DNA of 30,793 nt from Nymphaea colorata (GCF_008831285.2 NW_022204645.1:1-30793); one strand, 5' to 3'. Positions 1 through 10,613 are shown, counted from the first letter of the stretch. Notes: generated by a model not told the origin, from the letters alone. Translations and numbers: made by a program.

Positions 1-96
1 CCCCAACCCCAACCCCAACCCCAACCCCAACCCCAACCCCAACCCCAACCCCAACCCCAACCCCCAACCCCAACCCCAACCCCAACCCCAACCCCA
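1..96. repeat. Left telomere, C4A2 repeats
   Basis: The window opens with ten exact CCCCAA units, one CCCCCAA variant at 61-67, four more CCCCAA units and a final CCCCA ending at 96. This is the C-rich strand of an oligohymenophorean-type (Tetrahymena-like) ciliate telomere at the 5' end, so the window begins at a true chromosome end. Spirotrich telomeres (C4A4) do not match. Confidence 0.97.
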
Positions 97-101
97 GTGC
101 G

Positions 102-2521
102 ATGGATGAGCAAATGGGAGGTCAATGGGTGGAGGAAGGTTATAATTTTATTCGGTGGATGGAACAGGAGGGCAAACTGCGCAGCCTGTCGATATAGGTG
201 GGCTCCCGAGGAGTGGGCAGGCGAAGGCACACCCGCAACGTCGAATCAGAGGTGATGCCGCGGAGGACAGAGCTGAAGATCGTGCGCTTAGACGAGCAGA
301 TCCTAGCGTCGCCCACAGCCACCAACATCATCAACCTGGAGTTCGGAGAGTAAGCACCCAGCATCTTCAAACGAGCCAATAACCGCAAGCCGCGCAAGCT
401 GACGGGAGGAGAGGATAAGCGATCCTCCCTACAAAAGGAACTGGTGAAGAATCGCTATCACGAGCTGTTCAAGTAGAGCGTTGACTACTTCTTCAAAAAC
501 ACCATACAGATCGGACCCTGCGTGAAGGCCATCGTGAAGGAAGATCTTAACGATATTTACGCACATCGCAGACTCATCAACATCGAAAAATTAGCATTCC
601 CTTGCGAGAAGCACGCAGAGACCTCACCTCTCGTCATAAATACAAGACTCTGGCAAGTCGCACTCATGATCAGCCAGATTCTCGCAATCGGTCAGCGGTG
701 GGACTGGAGATCAATACCCATCCCTAAGAGCAGCTCTAAATGGCATTAGTCTCCAAGTAGGAACTCCAAACTGACTACAAAAAAGAAATATCGAGTCTCG
801 TCCCCATCAGAAAACCCAGCAGTCGCAAGGATTACTTCGTCTTCGGACTCAGCGATCGAGCAAACACAGCCTAAAGTAAAAAATAGCCGATTTAGACAAG
901 CTGTAAATCTATCGGGACTTGCTTTGGAAGGTGAACTTCAGCAATGGACTCTTTGTATGCACTCCTGAAAGCCTTTCCACTCCTTATAAGTTCTTCGTAG
1001 GGGAGGCAACAACTCCAACCTTATCCGCGGACTATTCCGACGGCGTTTCTGGTGGTCTCAGGCCAGCAGCAAGCAGGAAGAAGGACTAATTTCCTTTGGA
1101 CGCAGCTTAAGCTGAATTCCTTTTTCTGCAGTCAAGAGGCTGCCTTGTTCCTGAGTATTTTGTAATAGAGCGTATGCAGTCTGAAGCATCACGCAACACT
1201 GCATCTAGTTCTCGTATTCGTGAAGCAGATAATGATCCAAACAGGCGACTGTTTGGCAGAATCGACTACAAGATATGGCAGCAGCACTGCTTAAAAAACG
1301 AAAAGACCGAACGCAAGATAGGAGAGGGTACCTACCAGCGCGTGTGAAGATGTACGAGAAGAAGAGGATAACAAAGGTGGAAGACTCACGCCCATTGAGG
1401 ATGCACAACCACTTAGAGTCTAATTTCTACATCGGCAATAAAAAGGCTCTCTTCTACAATCTAAACGTTACCTATAGCTCAAAGGCGAAGATCCCTTTTC
1501 CGTCCTTCCCCTTACCTTCCACATCCACAAGGGCACTGAAGACCCAGAGTACCTCCGCTTCCTGCAGCATTACCAGCGCATCTAATAGTAACGCAAGACC
1601 AACAAGCACATCAGGAATATTTGGATCGTAAAACCTGGAGAAAACACAAACAGGGGCACTGGTATCACTGTCTGCTACAGTCTTGATGATATTCGAGTGC
1701 GTTTGAAGGGTCGCTAGCGAAATGGTGATGGCAAACTGCGCACATTCATTCTCCAGAAATACATCTAAAATCCTCTTCTTTACAATAGAAGGAAGTTTGA
1801 CCTACGCCACTACATGCTGGTCAGCTGCATCAATGGCTGCTTCAAAGGATACTGGTATGAATAAGGCTACGTGCGCACTTCTTCTGCGGAATTCAATATG
1901 AAGGCAAGCAGAGATCCTCTTGTCCACCTCACCAACGATGCCATCCAAAAGTTTACTCCTGACTATGGAAAATATGAAAAAGCCAACAAGCTCAGCTATG
2001 CAGAACTAGACAAGTATTTGGAACTACTTATCCCCGCAAGACTAGTCTTTTCGACAAGATACTTCCTAAATGAAGCACTATGGCACTGAGGCAGTTAGAG
2101 CCACCTATTCCATTCTGGATCCTGCTCGTAGGCGCAACAACTTCGAACTGTTGGGTTTGGACTTCATGATTGATGAGGACTTCCAGCCGTGGTTGATAGA
2201 AGTCAATACCAATCCATGCCTGTAGCTCTGCTGTCCGCATCTTCAACGCATCATACCTGCTGTGGTGGAAAATGTGTTCAAGTGTGCATTGATCCACTGT
2301 TTCCTCCGCCTGAGCAATGGCCGAACAACCGCCGTCCCTTCCTCTCCGACGATCCACTAGCCGAAAACAGGTTTGAAATAGTATTTGACGAAAGCAGCGA
2401 CGGGAAATAGGTGGAACGGCTTTACCATGGCAAGTAGCGTATTGATGGGTTGATGGGAAAGATCGAGGAGGATGATGAGACTTACGAGAATGATGGAGAC
2501 GTGGAGTGGGAAGCACAATGA
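102..2521 (+). CDS. Tubulin tyrosine ligase-like (TTLL) glutamylase/glycylase family protein
   Basis: TTLL enzymes add glutamate or glycine chains to tubulin in cilia and the cortex. In order, the reading frames show a basic N-terminal region, FFVG.GNNSNLIRG followed by RRRFWW (about 990-1050), NFLWTQLK (1088), NKKALFYN (1435), PLTFHIHKG (1510), IRNIWIVKPGENTNRG (1610), HLTNDAIQKF (1928), then DFMIDEDFQPWLIEVNTNP (2163) with the metal-binding Glu and Asn, and IDPLFPPP. UAG at 2223 follows NPCL, where relatives have Glu. The gene ends at UGA 2519-2521. About ten frame changes interrupt it, each equal to one lost base, for example at 1005, 1086, 2040, 2070 and 2281. ATGs at 102 and 159 are in the same frame; 159 leaves a 62-base leader and is also plausible. 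Family assignment is firm; the modification type is not decided. Confidence 0.9.
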
Positions 2522-2569
2522 GTGTGTGAGTAGATGATAATTTTTCAATATGCGTGATAAGTAGGGATA

Positions 2570-3772
2570 TCATGAGGGTAAGTTGAGCAGAAGGTTGATG
2601 CGTTCCAGTTCTTCCTTCTATATCTCCCGCAAGTTGCGTTTGGCGTCAAGACACACCTCGTATTTCTTTATTTTTCCGTGGAGGCACTGCTCCTTTCTGA
2701 CTCCGTCTGCGATCTTGCGCTCCAGCTTGGCAATGTGGTTCTCGTAGTGGAGCAGCTGTTCCTTCAGGACAGCTTTTTCCTGTGCTGCCTGGTGTTTCAG
2801 AACAGCAAGTGCCTCAGTGCTCTGCTTCTCATGCTGTTCTGCGAGGAGACTGACTTCTGCAAGGGAAAGTTCCTTGACCTGCAGTTCTTCCCTGAGCTTC
2901 TGCCACTTCTTCTAAAGGGCGGCGTTGTTCTCTCTGAGCACGTCGATTTCTCCCTTGAGGGCCCTGACCTGCAGTTCTTTCCTTATGGAACTGCTCCAGC
3001 TTGAGCTAGTGGTCGTAGTTGGACTCGTTTAGGTAGGCTTAGCATTCGTGGATGCGCTCCTTGAGGCACTAGTTTTCCATCTTCAGCAGCCGATTTCTTC
3101 GTCCTTCTGCAGGAGAGTGGTCCTGAGCAGCTCTTGCTCCTGAGAGTGGTCCTCCTTCTCTTTCCGCAGCAGGACCTTCAGCTATTCGTGCCTCACGGTG
3201 AGATCCCTCTGCTTCTGCGAGAAGTCCTCCTCCCTCTCCTGGTATTTCTTGTTGAGGCTGCGCAGCTTCCCCATAAGGTCATCGTTTAGAACCTACAACT
3301 CCTCCAGCTTCTGAGCACTGACTGCTTCCTTAGAGCGCAGTTCCCCATGCAAGTAGGCATAAGACTCTTCTAGCTCAGCCATGGCTCGCTGGAGGCTTTG
3401 GTTTTCGCTCTGCATGTAAGTGCTTTGCTGGCGAAACACGGTGGATTCCTGGGAAGCACAGGCGAGGGTTTTGCACTTGGATTCTAGGGTGGAGATGGTT
3501 TCTAAATGATTGAAAAGTTACTGTCCTTTCTTTGAGTTGAAGCTCCTTGGCCTTGAGGTCCTTGAGAAGGACATCGTACTTGGAATAAAGAGTTTCGATC
3601 TATGTGATTGAATAGTTACTTTTTCTCGTTGGTTTTTGAGTCTCTCTACGTACTGTTTTTCAGCTTCGACTTCATAGACGAATGACTCATCATTTGCGTC
3701 TCCGAACTGTGCAGCAGTGCGTTCCTGCAAGTAGGTGTGGAACTTTTGCTCTCCCTATGACCGGTCAAACAT
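2570..3772 (-). CDS. Coiled-coil protein of unknown function
   Basis: Reading UAR as Glu, this gives a protein of roughly 385 residues that is almost entirely charged coiled coil: Glu/Gln/Lys/Leu heptads such as LESKCKTLACASQ, KYQEREEDFSQKQRDL and KEKEDHSQEQELL. The start is ATG at 3772 (MFDRSEGEQKFHTYL) and the stop is UGA at 2572-2570 after LLNLPS. Two 20-base introns lie near the 5' end (3600-3619 and 3503-3522). At least one base appears to be missing after intron 2, and the C-terminal half changes frame. An upstream ATG with a longer intron (3788-3825 region) is possible. I recognise no domain. A ciliary or basal-body scaffold is plausible by composition only. It converges on TTLL with a 48-base gap. 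Confidence 0.7.
3503..3522 (-). other. 20-base intron
   Basis: Minus strand GTAACTTTTCAATCATTTAG, with GT-AG ends, shares TTCAATCA with the neighbouring intron. Removing it joins two coiled-coil segments, although one base seems missing nearby. Confidence 0.7.
3600..3619 (-). other. 20-base intron
   Basis: Minus strand GTAACTATTCAATCACATAG. Removal gives NQREK joined in frame to IETLYSKYDVLLKDL. Confidence 0.8.
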
Positions 3773-3882
3773 ATTCTATAGAAAAAATGATTCAATTATA
3801 AGTTCCATACTTCAAATATGCAAGCCATAAGAATGCACGGGTGGAATGCAGGGATGCTGAGTTATTAATGCTGAGGAGAGGA

Positions 3883-4968
3883 TCATGCCTACTAGATGAG
3901 GGAGGCATCGATGCCCTCCACCCACACTGCCTACACGTACGACTCACCGCTTCTCACCTTGCCCTTACCGTGGGGAAGCCCGTTCTTGATCTCTCCGTCG
4001 TAGGCGATCGTGTCGTCGCTGTTGTAAACAGTCCCCTTGCCGTTTCGCTCGTTGTTTGCGTATTGACCGCGATACTTTGTCCCGTTTTTGCTTCGGTAGT
4101 ATCCCTCGCCGTGCTTCAGGCCCTCAACGAAAGAGCCATCGTATGTTCCGTGGGGTTAGATGAGGACTCCTGCGTTTAATAACATTTACCTTTTCCGTGG
4201 AATTGATTTTTTTCGTTAAATGTGCCCTTATACTCGTAGTCGCCATCGGCTGCCGTCCAGGTGAGTTTTCCCTCTTTTCTGAAGCCACTGCCGTAGAGTC
4301 CCTCGTAGCGATAGTTTTCTCCGGTTTCATGCCGTGTCCGTGGAAGGTGTTGTTGAGGAAGCCGCCCACGTAGTTGAGCTGTTCTGACTGGTAGCGTCCC
4401 TCTATGCCTTCTGAGGTTTCGGCCTTGTTGTGGTTGAATTATCCGTTGTAGAATGATCCGTTGGGGAAGACGAAAGCGCCTCTTCCGTGTGCACGACCGT
4501 GGCTGAAGTAGCCTACGTAGAGACTACCGTCCTCCTTATACATCTGCCCAAACCGTTAGGTTTACTCCCTCCTGCATCCCTCAACAGTTACCTCATCGAG
4601 TTATCCAGAGTACACATCACCTCCATACCTGCGTCGGTGAGGAGTAATTTTGTCCAGTTCAGATTCGAAGAAGTCTGTATGATTTGTCAGGTACGATGGT
4701 TTTCAGGACTCCACGCACAGGTGGCCAGAGATGCGGTATTTCAATTTCCTTTTCTTTATGAGCGGTTTATTCGACCACTGGTTCGAAAGTCTGATACTGT
4801 GGTTTTTCCTCCTATACGGGCGGGGGCACTTCTTCTCTTTTTTCGTTCTGGGTAGTAAGGAGGGTGTACCTTTTCAACGATGGTGACTTGGTGGACGATA
4901 TCCTCTTCTAGTTTTTAAATCTCTCCCTGTTTCTGGTGGCTCTCATCGCAGCAGATCTGGTTTCCCAT
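3883..4968 (-). CDS. MORN-repeat protein with acylated N-terminus
   Basis: MORN repeats are short Gly/Tyr beta-hairpins that bind membranes and cortical structures. The protein starts MGNQICCDES at 4968, a classical N-myristoylation site followed by two cysteines suited to palmitoylation. An acidic, proline-rich stretch follows (EEVPPPVEEEKPQYQTF), then at least seven MORN units, including HGRGAFVFPNGSFYNGEF, HGEGYYRSKNGTKYRGQY, NGKGTVYNSDD and PHGKGKVRSGE. UAA at 4439-4441 encodes the Glu of YNGEF. Two 20-base introns (4572-4591, 4170-4189) fit between repeats; the second restores HGKGVLIEPHGTYDGSF. The stop is UGA at 3885-3883. A few single-base losses change frame, for example before QMYKEDG. 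A membrane-anchored cortical or ciliary role is inferred. Confidence 0.87.
4170..4189 (-). other. 20-base intron
   Basis: Minus strand GTAAATGTTATTAAACGCAG. Removal restores an unbroken MORN repeat (HGKG-VLIEPHG-TYDGSF), which is strong support. Confidence 0.85.
4572..4591 (-). other. 20-base intron
   Basis: Minus strand GTAACTGTTGAGGGATGCAG, with the GTAAC start and GCAG end seen in other introns here. It lies at the entry to the MORN array. The joined frame is blurred by a nearby missing base. Confidence 0.6.
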
Positions 4969-5008
4969 GTTTCAATTAAGATATTAATAAAGCAATAAAA
5001 CTCAACAA

Positions 5009-5737
5009 TCACCACTTGCCCTCCAGGTAGTCCAGCCGCTTTCGCTAGGGCAGCCGCTCGATGGCCGACCTCAGAGCAGTCCTTGGGATATCCTTGTAGT
5101 ATTCCTGGATGAATTTTTAAAGTAGGGACAGCTATCGCTTGCCCACCTCCCGCAACATCCATCCGACTGCCTTGTGGATGAGGTCTTCCTTGTCGGTCAG
5201 CAGCTGTGAGGCCAGCAGCAGTGAATCGTAGAATTGTCCGTTCCTGATAAAGGTTAAAGTTGAGAGGATCGATATCCTGCGTTCCCAAGGTTTTGACTTG
5301 ATACCAGCTGGTAGAGAATGCTGCGCGGGTCATTTCGCCAGTCAGCTCTTGAAGAGGGGCACCGCTTGAAGATGTACTTGCCCACTATGTTGGGAGCCGA
5401 ACAGTCCACCAGGTCCCAGTTGTTCACCGCCTTCAGGTTGCGCAGGTAGAGCTGGTAGACCTGCTCCTCCAGCTCCTCCTTCTTGGCTCGGTGCTCCATG
5501 ATCACCAGCGCGATGAAGCGCTCCTCGTGGACCTTACTGGACAAAAGCTGTTCTATGTCCTCCAGGGAGGCGGCCTTGTTGGTAGTGGCGATGCGACGGC
5601 ACTAGGATTACTGATGCCGACGAAGACATCACCCTAACCGTACTCGCCGGGCCAGTCTTGAAGTAGCGACCCATTTGCTTTGCCCTTGCTGCGTCCTTGA
5701 GGAGGGCAACTTGCGCTCGAACCAAGTTTGCTGACAT
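5009..5737 (-). CDS. DNA alkylation repair protein, AlkD/HEAT-like family
   Basis: AlkD-type glycosylases remove alkylated bases with a HEAT-like helical fold. The frames give GRYFKTGP, then GEYGEGDVFVGIS, SSKVHEERFIALVIMEHR, YLRNLKAVNNWDLVDCSAP, LIHKAVGWMLREVGKRE and DIPRTALRSAIERLPERKR. These match the family order, including the NNWDLVD and RTALRxAIE signatures. UAG encodes the invariant Glu of YGEGD (5634-5636), and both UAG and UAA encode Glu in the C-terminal helices. The start is ATG 5737 (MSANLVRAQVALLKD); the stop is UGA after EGKW at 5011-5009. The length of about 240 residues is typical. Frame changes near 5650, 5590 and 5300 look like lost bases. I see no intron. Confidence 0.88.
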
Positions 5738-5841
5738 CAATATTATTCACTTAATCATGATTCTGGTAGTATCCATTGGTCGCTTCACCAAAGATATTTA
5801 ATAGCCTTAGGGTCTGCCTCCCAGTAGTTATTACAATCCTC

Positions 5842-6224
5842 ATGATGATTAAGGTATCACTCTTGTTCCTGCTTTTGGCAATAGTTAATGCTCGCTGGGA
5901 CTACTCGCACGCGATCTCAGGCAACGCCAGCAGCCAACTCTCGGTGGCGATAAGAGCGGAGCTGTAATCCTCTCCCCATTAAGTCTCAACAACATGGTGC
6001 TAATCACCAACCAGACGGCCAAGCAGGCACTGATAGCCGACCTCAACCAACCCGACGATAAGAAACGCACTCTAACCTCGCTGGATGCTCTGACCGCCTC
6101 CACTATCTTCTCCATTTTCGAGCTGAAGGACCCACACTGCGACGCCAACCAGGACGGAGTGGTATCGGGGGATGAGCTGAAGTGCCTCAACAAGATTTGG
6201 AAGAACTTTGTGCCCAACGGGTGA
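5842..6224 (+). CDS. Small secreted EF-hand protein
   Basis: The product, about 127 residues, starts MMIKVSLLFLLLAIVNA, a clear signal peptide. A region with an N-glycosylation motif (NQT) follows, then one EF-hand, DANQDGVVSGDELKCL, near the C-terminus (6139-6190). It ends with UGA at 6222-6224. One base is missing between LSVAI and DKSGAVILSPLSLNN (about 5950), consistent with the gene length not being a multiple of three. The next gene on the same strand begins only 17 bases on, with its own hydrophobic leader. A single broken gene covering both cannot be excluded, but two signal-like N-termini argue for two genes. Function unknown; secretory-pathway calcium binding is inferred. Confidence 0.65.
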
Positions 6225-6241
6225 TGCTGAACATAATAAAT

Positions 6242-7708
6242 ATGCATTAAATCTACAGGAGCAGTCCCGCGCACTGGCTCACCACCCTGCTCTTCGCGCT
6301 CGCACTCCTAGACCCCTCCTCTCGCAACTCATCCTCCCCGAGTTCTCCCAAGCCTACTTGCAACTCATCGCTAGCGCCAAAAGCCACCCCCATTGGTGGA
6401 TGACGTGTCATGATAACCAACGCACTCATCAGCAGACTTGTCTCCAGTACATGGCAGCAATGCCAGAGGAGAATATCACATAGCCAGAGGATGTGGGGAT
6501 AGCAGAGAAGTAGAGCGAGCAGGCATAGACGAGGAACGGGGAGGAGGGGGAGTAGGCGGGGTGGCTGAGCTCATGGGGGTATTGTTTTAGGAACTGTGGG
6601 AGGTGGCTTTGCAGGGGTGGCGAGAGTGGGCGGCTGAGATGCTGCGTGAGGAGTAGGGGCGACCGGTAGAATACGACGACAACTACGCGAGTCTCAACGG
6701 GGGCGCCATCATCCTGCGGAAGTCCTCCAACCGCATCCACAACGCGCAGGCCATCCTCGAAGACAGCCTCTAGAAATACCTCTACTCTGAGGAAAACTGC
6801 CTATCGAAGTAGTAATTGCGCTCAAGGAGGAAGTGAAGATAGAAAGTATCAGCATCCGCAGCAACGAAGTCTATTCTTCAATCGTGCGGGATTTTGTATT
6901 GGATGGAGCGTTGGATTGCAGGAGGAAGGAGAAGACGGGTAAGCCAAGAGTTGCTGGTTTAAGCTGCTCTCCACAGAAGCCAAAAACAATGGAGCTGAGC
7001 AGCGTTTCCGCATTAAGAACAAAGTGGTAAGATTTTTAAGGCTGAAGATTATTAGCAAGTTTGGAGACTGGAAATACTTTACAATGACCCAGATTAAGGT
7101 CTACGGAGAAGGACTTTTCACTGAAGCACTCATCGACTACCAAACAGTCCAAAGCAGCGATCCTCCAGTCAGGTCAGGGGATCTGGAATTGGCAACCGAC
7201 CTAGGAGTGGCTTACCAGCAGTTGATGAGTTTTGGCGACGAGAAGAAGCCATAGGAGAACGTGCTCACCTTTTTGCTGTAGAAGGTAGGAACTCTATCAA
7301 AGATCCATTAATTTTAGCTGTTCTACATGCAGAACTTATCACTGAGGCTGGAGAATGCTTCCCGCTGGAAAAATAGTTCCGATAGCACAAGAATCTCTAC
7401 AACGCCAAAAATACCCTTACTAAAAATACCGCCAGCAACGCCAACTGGAGCAGAAACTGGCAGAGCTCGAGAACAACTTCAACCGCACTATGAAGAACCA
7501 CACTTACTACCTGCAGCAGCTCAAGTTCGAGTAAATCAGCGCTCCTCAGGTGTGTCCCAACAAGGAGGAGTAGATAAAGAATACGCTTATCTTCTACATA
7601 GCGGTCACAGTAGTTGTCAACATTGTGATATCAGCTCTGGTGGCATACTGCTGCTTCAAGTATTTTAGCAACAAGCAGAAACACATCACGCATAAATAGG
7701 AACTGTGA
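6242..7708 (+). CDS. SUN-domain membrane protein (SUCO/Slp1-like architecture)
   Basis: SUN proteins of the SUCO/Slp1 group sit in the ER or nuclear envelope with a central SUN domain and a C-terminal membrane helix. The order here is a hydrophobic leader (WLTTLLFALALL), an acidic linker, then the SUN domain from YDDNYASLNGGAIILRKSS through AQAILEDSLEKYLYSEENC, VVIALKEEVKIESISIRSNE, RFRIKNKVVRFLRLKI and KFGDWKYFTMTQIKVYGEG. A coiled coil follows (RQLEQKLAELENNFNRTM), and then one membrane segment (TLIFYIAVTVVVNIVISAL) with a short basic tail ending at UGA 7706-7708. Frame changes near 6330, 6577 and 6800, each of one lost base, interrupt it. Domain assignment is firm; the exact start (ATG 6242) is less certain. 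Confidence 0.83.
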
Positions 7709-7793
7709 TTTTTACTTCATTTCTTCGCGTATCCCTTCTCACCACCTTTATTATGTCCTCTCCCACAACACTCCCTACTCTTCCGAAATGAAG

Positions 7794-8282
7794 TCACCCT
7801 TGAAGGATTATTTTGGCTATGCTCTCGGGGAAAGATACGGCATCCACTCCACAAGATACGCTCACCCTCTTCCTCCTTTGCTCCTTCCCGTTGTTTTTGA
7901 AGACTATTTCTCCCTCGAAGAGACAAATGCCGCCAATAGTGTAGCCTTTTTTGACGTTAAGGCAGGTGTATGCCTTGTAGTCCTCATCTTTGAACTGATC
8001 GCTTGCTTCCCTACTCATCAAGGAACGTTTTTCCTTGTCCTTCTTATTAAAATATTCGCTGACTGTCTTCTCCTCAAAGTCCACCTCCACTTCAGGCTTG
8101 AAGCGTTCGTTCACTTGCCGCCCAGTTTCCCGCCTCTATTCAAAGATGTTAGAAACTGGCCTTGAAGAGACTTAGGGTTCTTCTTTTTTGGGCGATGGCT
8201 AAGGTGGAGGCGGGGGCGGATCGTCAGTGACTCTCAATGGCTATTTTGCCTTTTTGCTCTTAATCTTGTTGAGCACATTCAT
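7794..8282 (-). CDS. Hypothetical protein, 162 residues
   Basis: This is an intact frame from ATG 8282 to UGA 7796-7794, with six in-frame UAR codons read as Glu. The N-terminus is basic and proline-rich (DDPPPPPPEPSPKKEEPE). A charged middle follows (NERFKPEVEVDFEEKTVSE, SEYFNKKDKEKRSLMSREA), then a more globular C-terminus with GYTIGGICLFEGEIVF. There is no signal peptide or membrane helix. I recognise no family. It shares a 30-base divergent spacer with the EF-hand gene on the other strand, so the two may share a promoter. No frame breaks are seen. Confidence 0.75.
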
Positions 8283-8312
8283 GCTAAAATTATAATTGAA
8301 TTTAGCAGTTAG

Positions 8313-8859
8313 ATGTCTACCAAGTCGCCTCTCCGATCTGTACTTTCTCCCTGATGCAGGTCTCCTCGATGCCGAAGCAGCCTCCCGCCTTCGATCCCAC
8401 CATCTACGCCACCAAGAACCTGCCCGTCGACGACATTGTCCGCCTCAAGGAATGCTTCGACATCTTCGACTACGATAAGAGTGGAAACGTCTCCACTGAG
8501 GAACTGGCCACGCCATCAGGGCACTCGGCCTCGAAAAAGAAGCTGGAAAGATTCTCCATATCGTGCAGGCTCAGTCCTCGGAAACTGAAATGGACTTCTA
8601 GACCTTCCTGCAAATCTTCGGATTCAACGGAGACAGCCAGAGCGAGTCCAATCTGCAGCAGCTCTTCTAGGTCTTCGACAAGAACAATTTGGGTTCCTTC
8701 GGAGTGTAGGAGTTCGCTGAGATCTGCGAGAGTGTGGGTGAGCGTTTCTCTCAGGCTGAGATCGAGCAGATGATTGAATATGCTGACAAGGACCGCGACG
8801 GCAGGATCAACTACAAGGAGTTCTTTGACGTGGTCACCAAGGAATACCCCCAGATCTGA
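8313..8859 (+). CDS. EF-hand protein, centrin/calmodulin-like
   Basis: The product of about 175 residues has EF-hands at DYDKSGNVSTEEL and DKDRDGRINYKEF and degenerate hands between them (FGFNGDSQSESN, DKNNLGSFGVEEF). After a short N-terminal extension, MSTKSPLRSVSSMPKQPPAF, it follows calmodulin/centrin spacing (LKECFDIFDYD, LFEVFDKNN). In-frame UAG at 8599, 8668 and 8707 encode Glu in DFETF, LFEVFD and GVEEF. A 20-base intron lies at 8340-8359. One G is missing near 8511 (ACG-CC), after which AIRALGLEKEAGKILHI continues. With that base restored and the intron removed, the length is exactly 176 codons including UGA at 8857. A cytoskeletal or ciliary calcium sensor is inferred. Confidence 0.9.
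8340..8359 (+). other. 20-base intron
   Basis: GTACTTTCTCCCTGATGCAG. Removal joins MSTKSPLRS to VSSMPKQ in frame and avoids a UGA stop; the spliced length fits. Confidence 0.85.
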
Positions 8860-8984
8860 TAGTGCATATCATCCATTCTGCATTCAGATAAGATGAGCAT
8901 CCAATTGGGCTGTTTTATGGGACGGGGATAGGTTGAATGGCGGTTTGCCTATAATGATTGAATGCATATAGAAATTGAAGGGTG

Positions 8985-10613
8985 ATGTGGGACGAGAGGG
9001 GACTCTTCGAGTACTCCCTCCGCAAGAAGGAGACTCGCCAAATCATCAACAAAATCGAGGCCAGGCGCTATCTGGAGATGCGGAAGAGCTTCTCCGAGGG
9101 CAGCGAAGTCGCCAATGACTATGCCATGCAGCTCAGGCATGCAGTCAGGAGGTCAAAAACAGAAAAAATCACCTTCCTACATAAACAGCACCTGCGGAAA
9201 AGAATGATCACCTAGTTTTCCCAAAAGTCAAAACAAAATAACCCACACTTGAAGTTTAATCAATTGTCCATACTCGAGGAGAAAGTGGAAAAAAATGGGA
9301 AAGTGTAACAGGCGGAAGAGCAGGAGTAAGGGGAGAAGGATATGAAAAGAGAAGGCTCTAACATAAAGATTGAGGTGGAGGATAGCTAGGAGTGCGAATA
9401 GCCAAGCGATAGGCAGTTATAGTTGGATGGGGAAAAAAGTGAATAATCAAATGAACTGCCTTATGTAAAATTGCAGCAGGTGGGAGAGCAGAAGAAGCAT
9501 TTCCTTCCCATGCTGGAACTATACATCCAGTAGCTCAATTCCCTCAAAACCATGACTGCCCACGAGAAAAACATCAGAAATATCATCGTCACCATGATGG
9601 TTCTGGCGATCAACCGCAGGCAGAACGGCAGCCTGCTCGACGCACTCGACATCCTCTTGCAGACAGAGATGTATTTCCCCAGGGAAAGCAAGGAAATGGT
9701 CCATCTCAAATCGGTTTGGCTCTCCCTCATCGGAAAAATCTACCAAGAGATCAATAAAAGCTTCAAAAATGAGACAGGGAAGCACAGGTGGAAAAAGACC
9801 ACTCGCAGGAGCTCAGTAAAGACTAATTTGCAAGCTAAACGGCAAAAGACAATCTTCATTCGATCGTTGGCCAGCAGGAAGGCATTTTTCGATAAATTTT
9901 CATAGAATTTAAGAAAGTCAAAGCTGATCTATGAGTCCACCTACATGACGGAGCTTTCAAACGAGCAGAACACTCTAAAGATATAAAACGGATATCGGGT
10001 TATATCTAAAACGAGTGCATAATTTACGATGTCCTTTCCAGAGCCGCAGAATTTCTTTCCCGAGAGCTAAGACATAGTGAACTATGCAATAATAATGGTA
10101 AACAAGGATAAGGAGGCCAATCTTTTTCCCTTTAATTACCCATAGAGCTTAACTGGTTTTGTGAGCAAGCGCGACTACGTTAGCAAGATAATTAAGATAA
10201 ATAGTTTGCTACTGCCGATGGCTGGCTGCATCAACTTTAGCTCTGCTCTCTTCATCCACTTTTAATTCATACTTTCCATACTCATCATCCTGCTCATAGC
10301 TACAATCCTCCTCATATCCTCGCTAGCCAGGATAACAGTGATAATAGCCATTGCTGTTATCATCCTTTTCCTTTTGCTAGTCAGTTCAAGGATTCACAAG
10401 CGAGTTCAAAGCAGCGTAGGGCAAGTCAAGCAAGTGAACCAGATGATGGAAAAGTGCTGCAAGGAATGGGAAGAAGAATACAGCCAGTTATAAATCAAAT
10501 ATTTCGTAGACAATAACTGTGATGTATTCTTCATTAGTTTTCCCATTGACAAGGACCCTCTGAAGAGGAAAGCAGCTCTCACACCATATAAAATTCCCAA
10601 TATAAAGAGATGA
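8985..10613 (+). CDS. Two-helix membrane protein of unknown function, 542 residues
   Basis: This is an unbroken frame of 543 codons from ATG 8985 to UGA 10611-10613, visible only if UAA and UAG are sense. It uses about fifteen of them, concentrated in an acidic stretch near 9300-9440. The order is a basic coiled N-terminus (FEYSLRKKETRQIINKIEA), the acidic linker, a helical segment (NGSLLDALDILLQTEMYF, VWLSLIGKIYQEINKSF), and then two adjacent hydrophobic segments (ILSILIILLIATILLISSL and ITVIIAIAVIILFLLLVSS, about 10270-10380). A coiled tail follows (VKQVNQMMEKCCKEWEEEY). The upstream frame has a UGA just before the ATG. I recognise no family. Unlike many neighbours it shows no frame change. 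Confidence 0.78.

Noticed and set aside
102-2521. Euplotes-type +1 programmed frameshifting in TTLL
   Set aside because: The shifts have the opposite sign, lack the AAA-UAA/UAG site type, and occur at many different sequences, mostly short homopolymers.
2028-2573. Long minus-strand open frame opposite the TTLL C-terminus
   Set aside because: It is a shadow of the conserved TTLL coding strand and shows no recognisable sequence.
7026-7054. GT-AG segment in the SUN gene that could be an intron of about 29 bases
   Set aside because: Reading through gives NKVVRFLRLKIISKFGDWKY, the expected SUN domain strand order, so it is coding.
7284-7330. GT-AG segment of about 47 bases ending ATGCAG
   Set aside because: It reads through with UAR as Glu, and its length is far from the 19-22 base introns here.
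8944-8980. Recurring TGATTGAATG-like motif, also at 11801, as a regulatory element
   Set aside because: Only two noncoding copies in different contexts; too little to support a motif.
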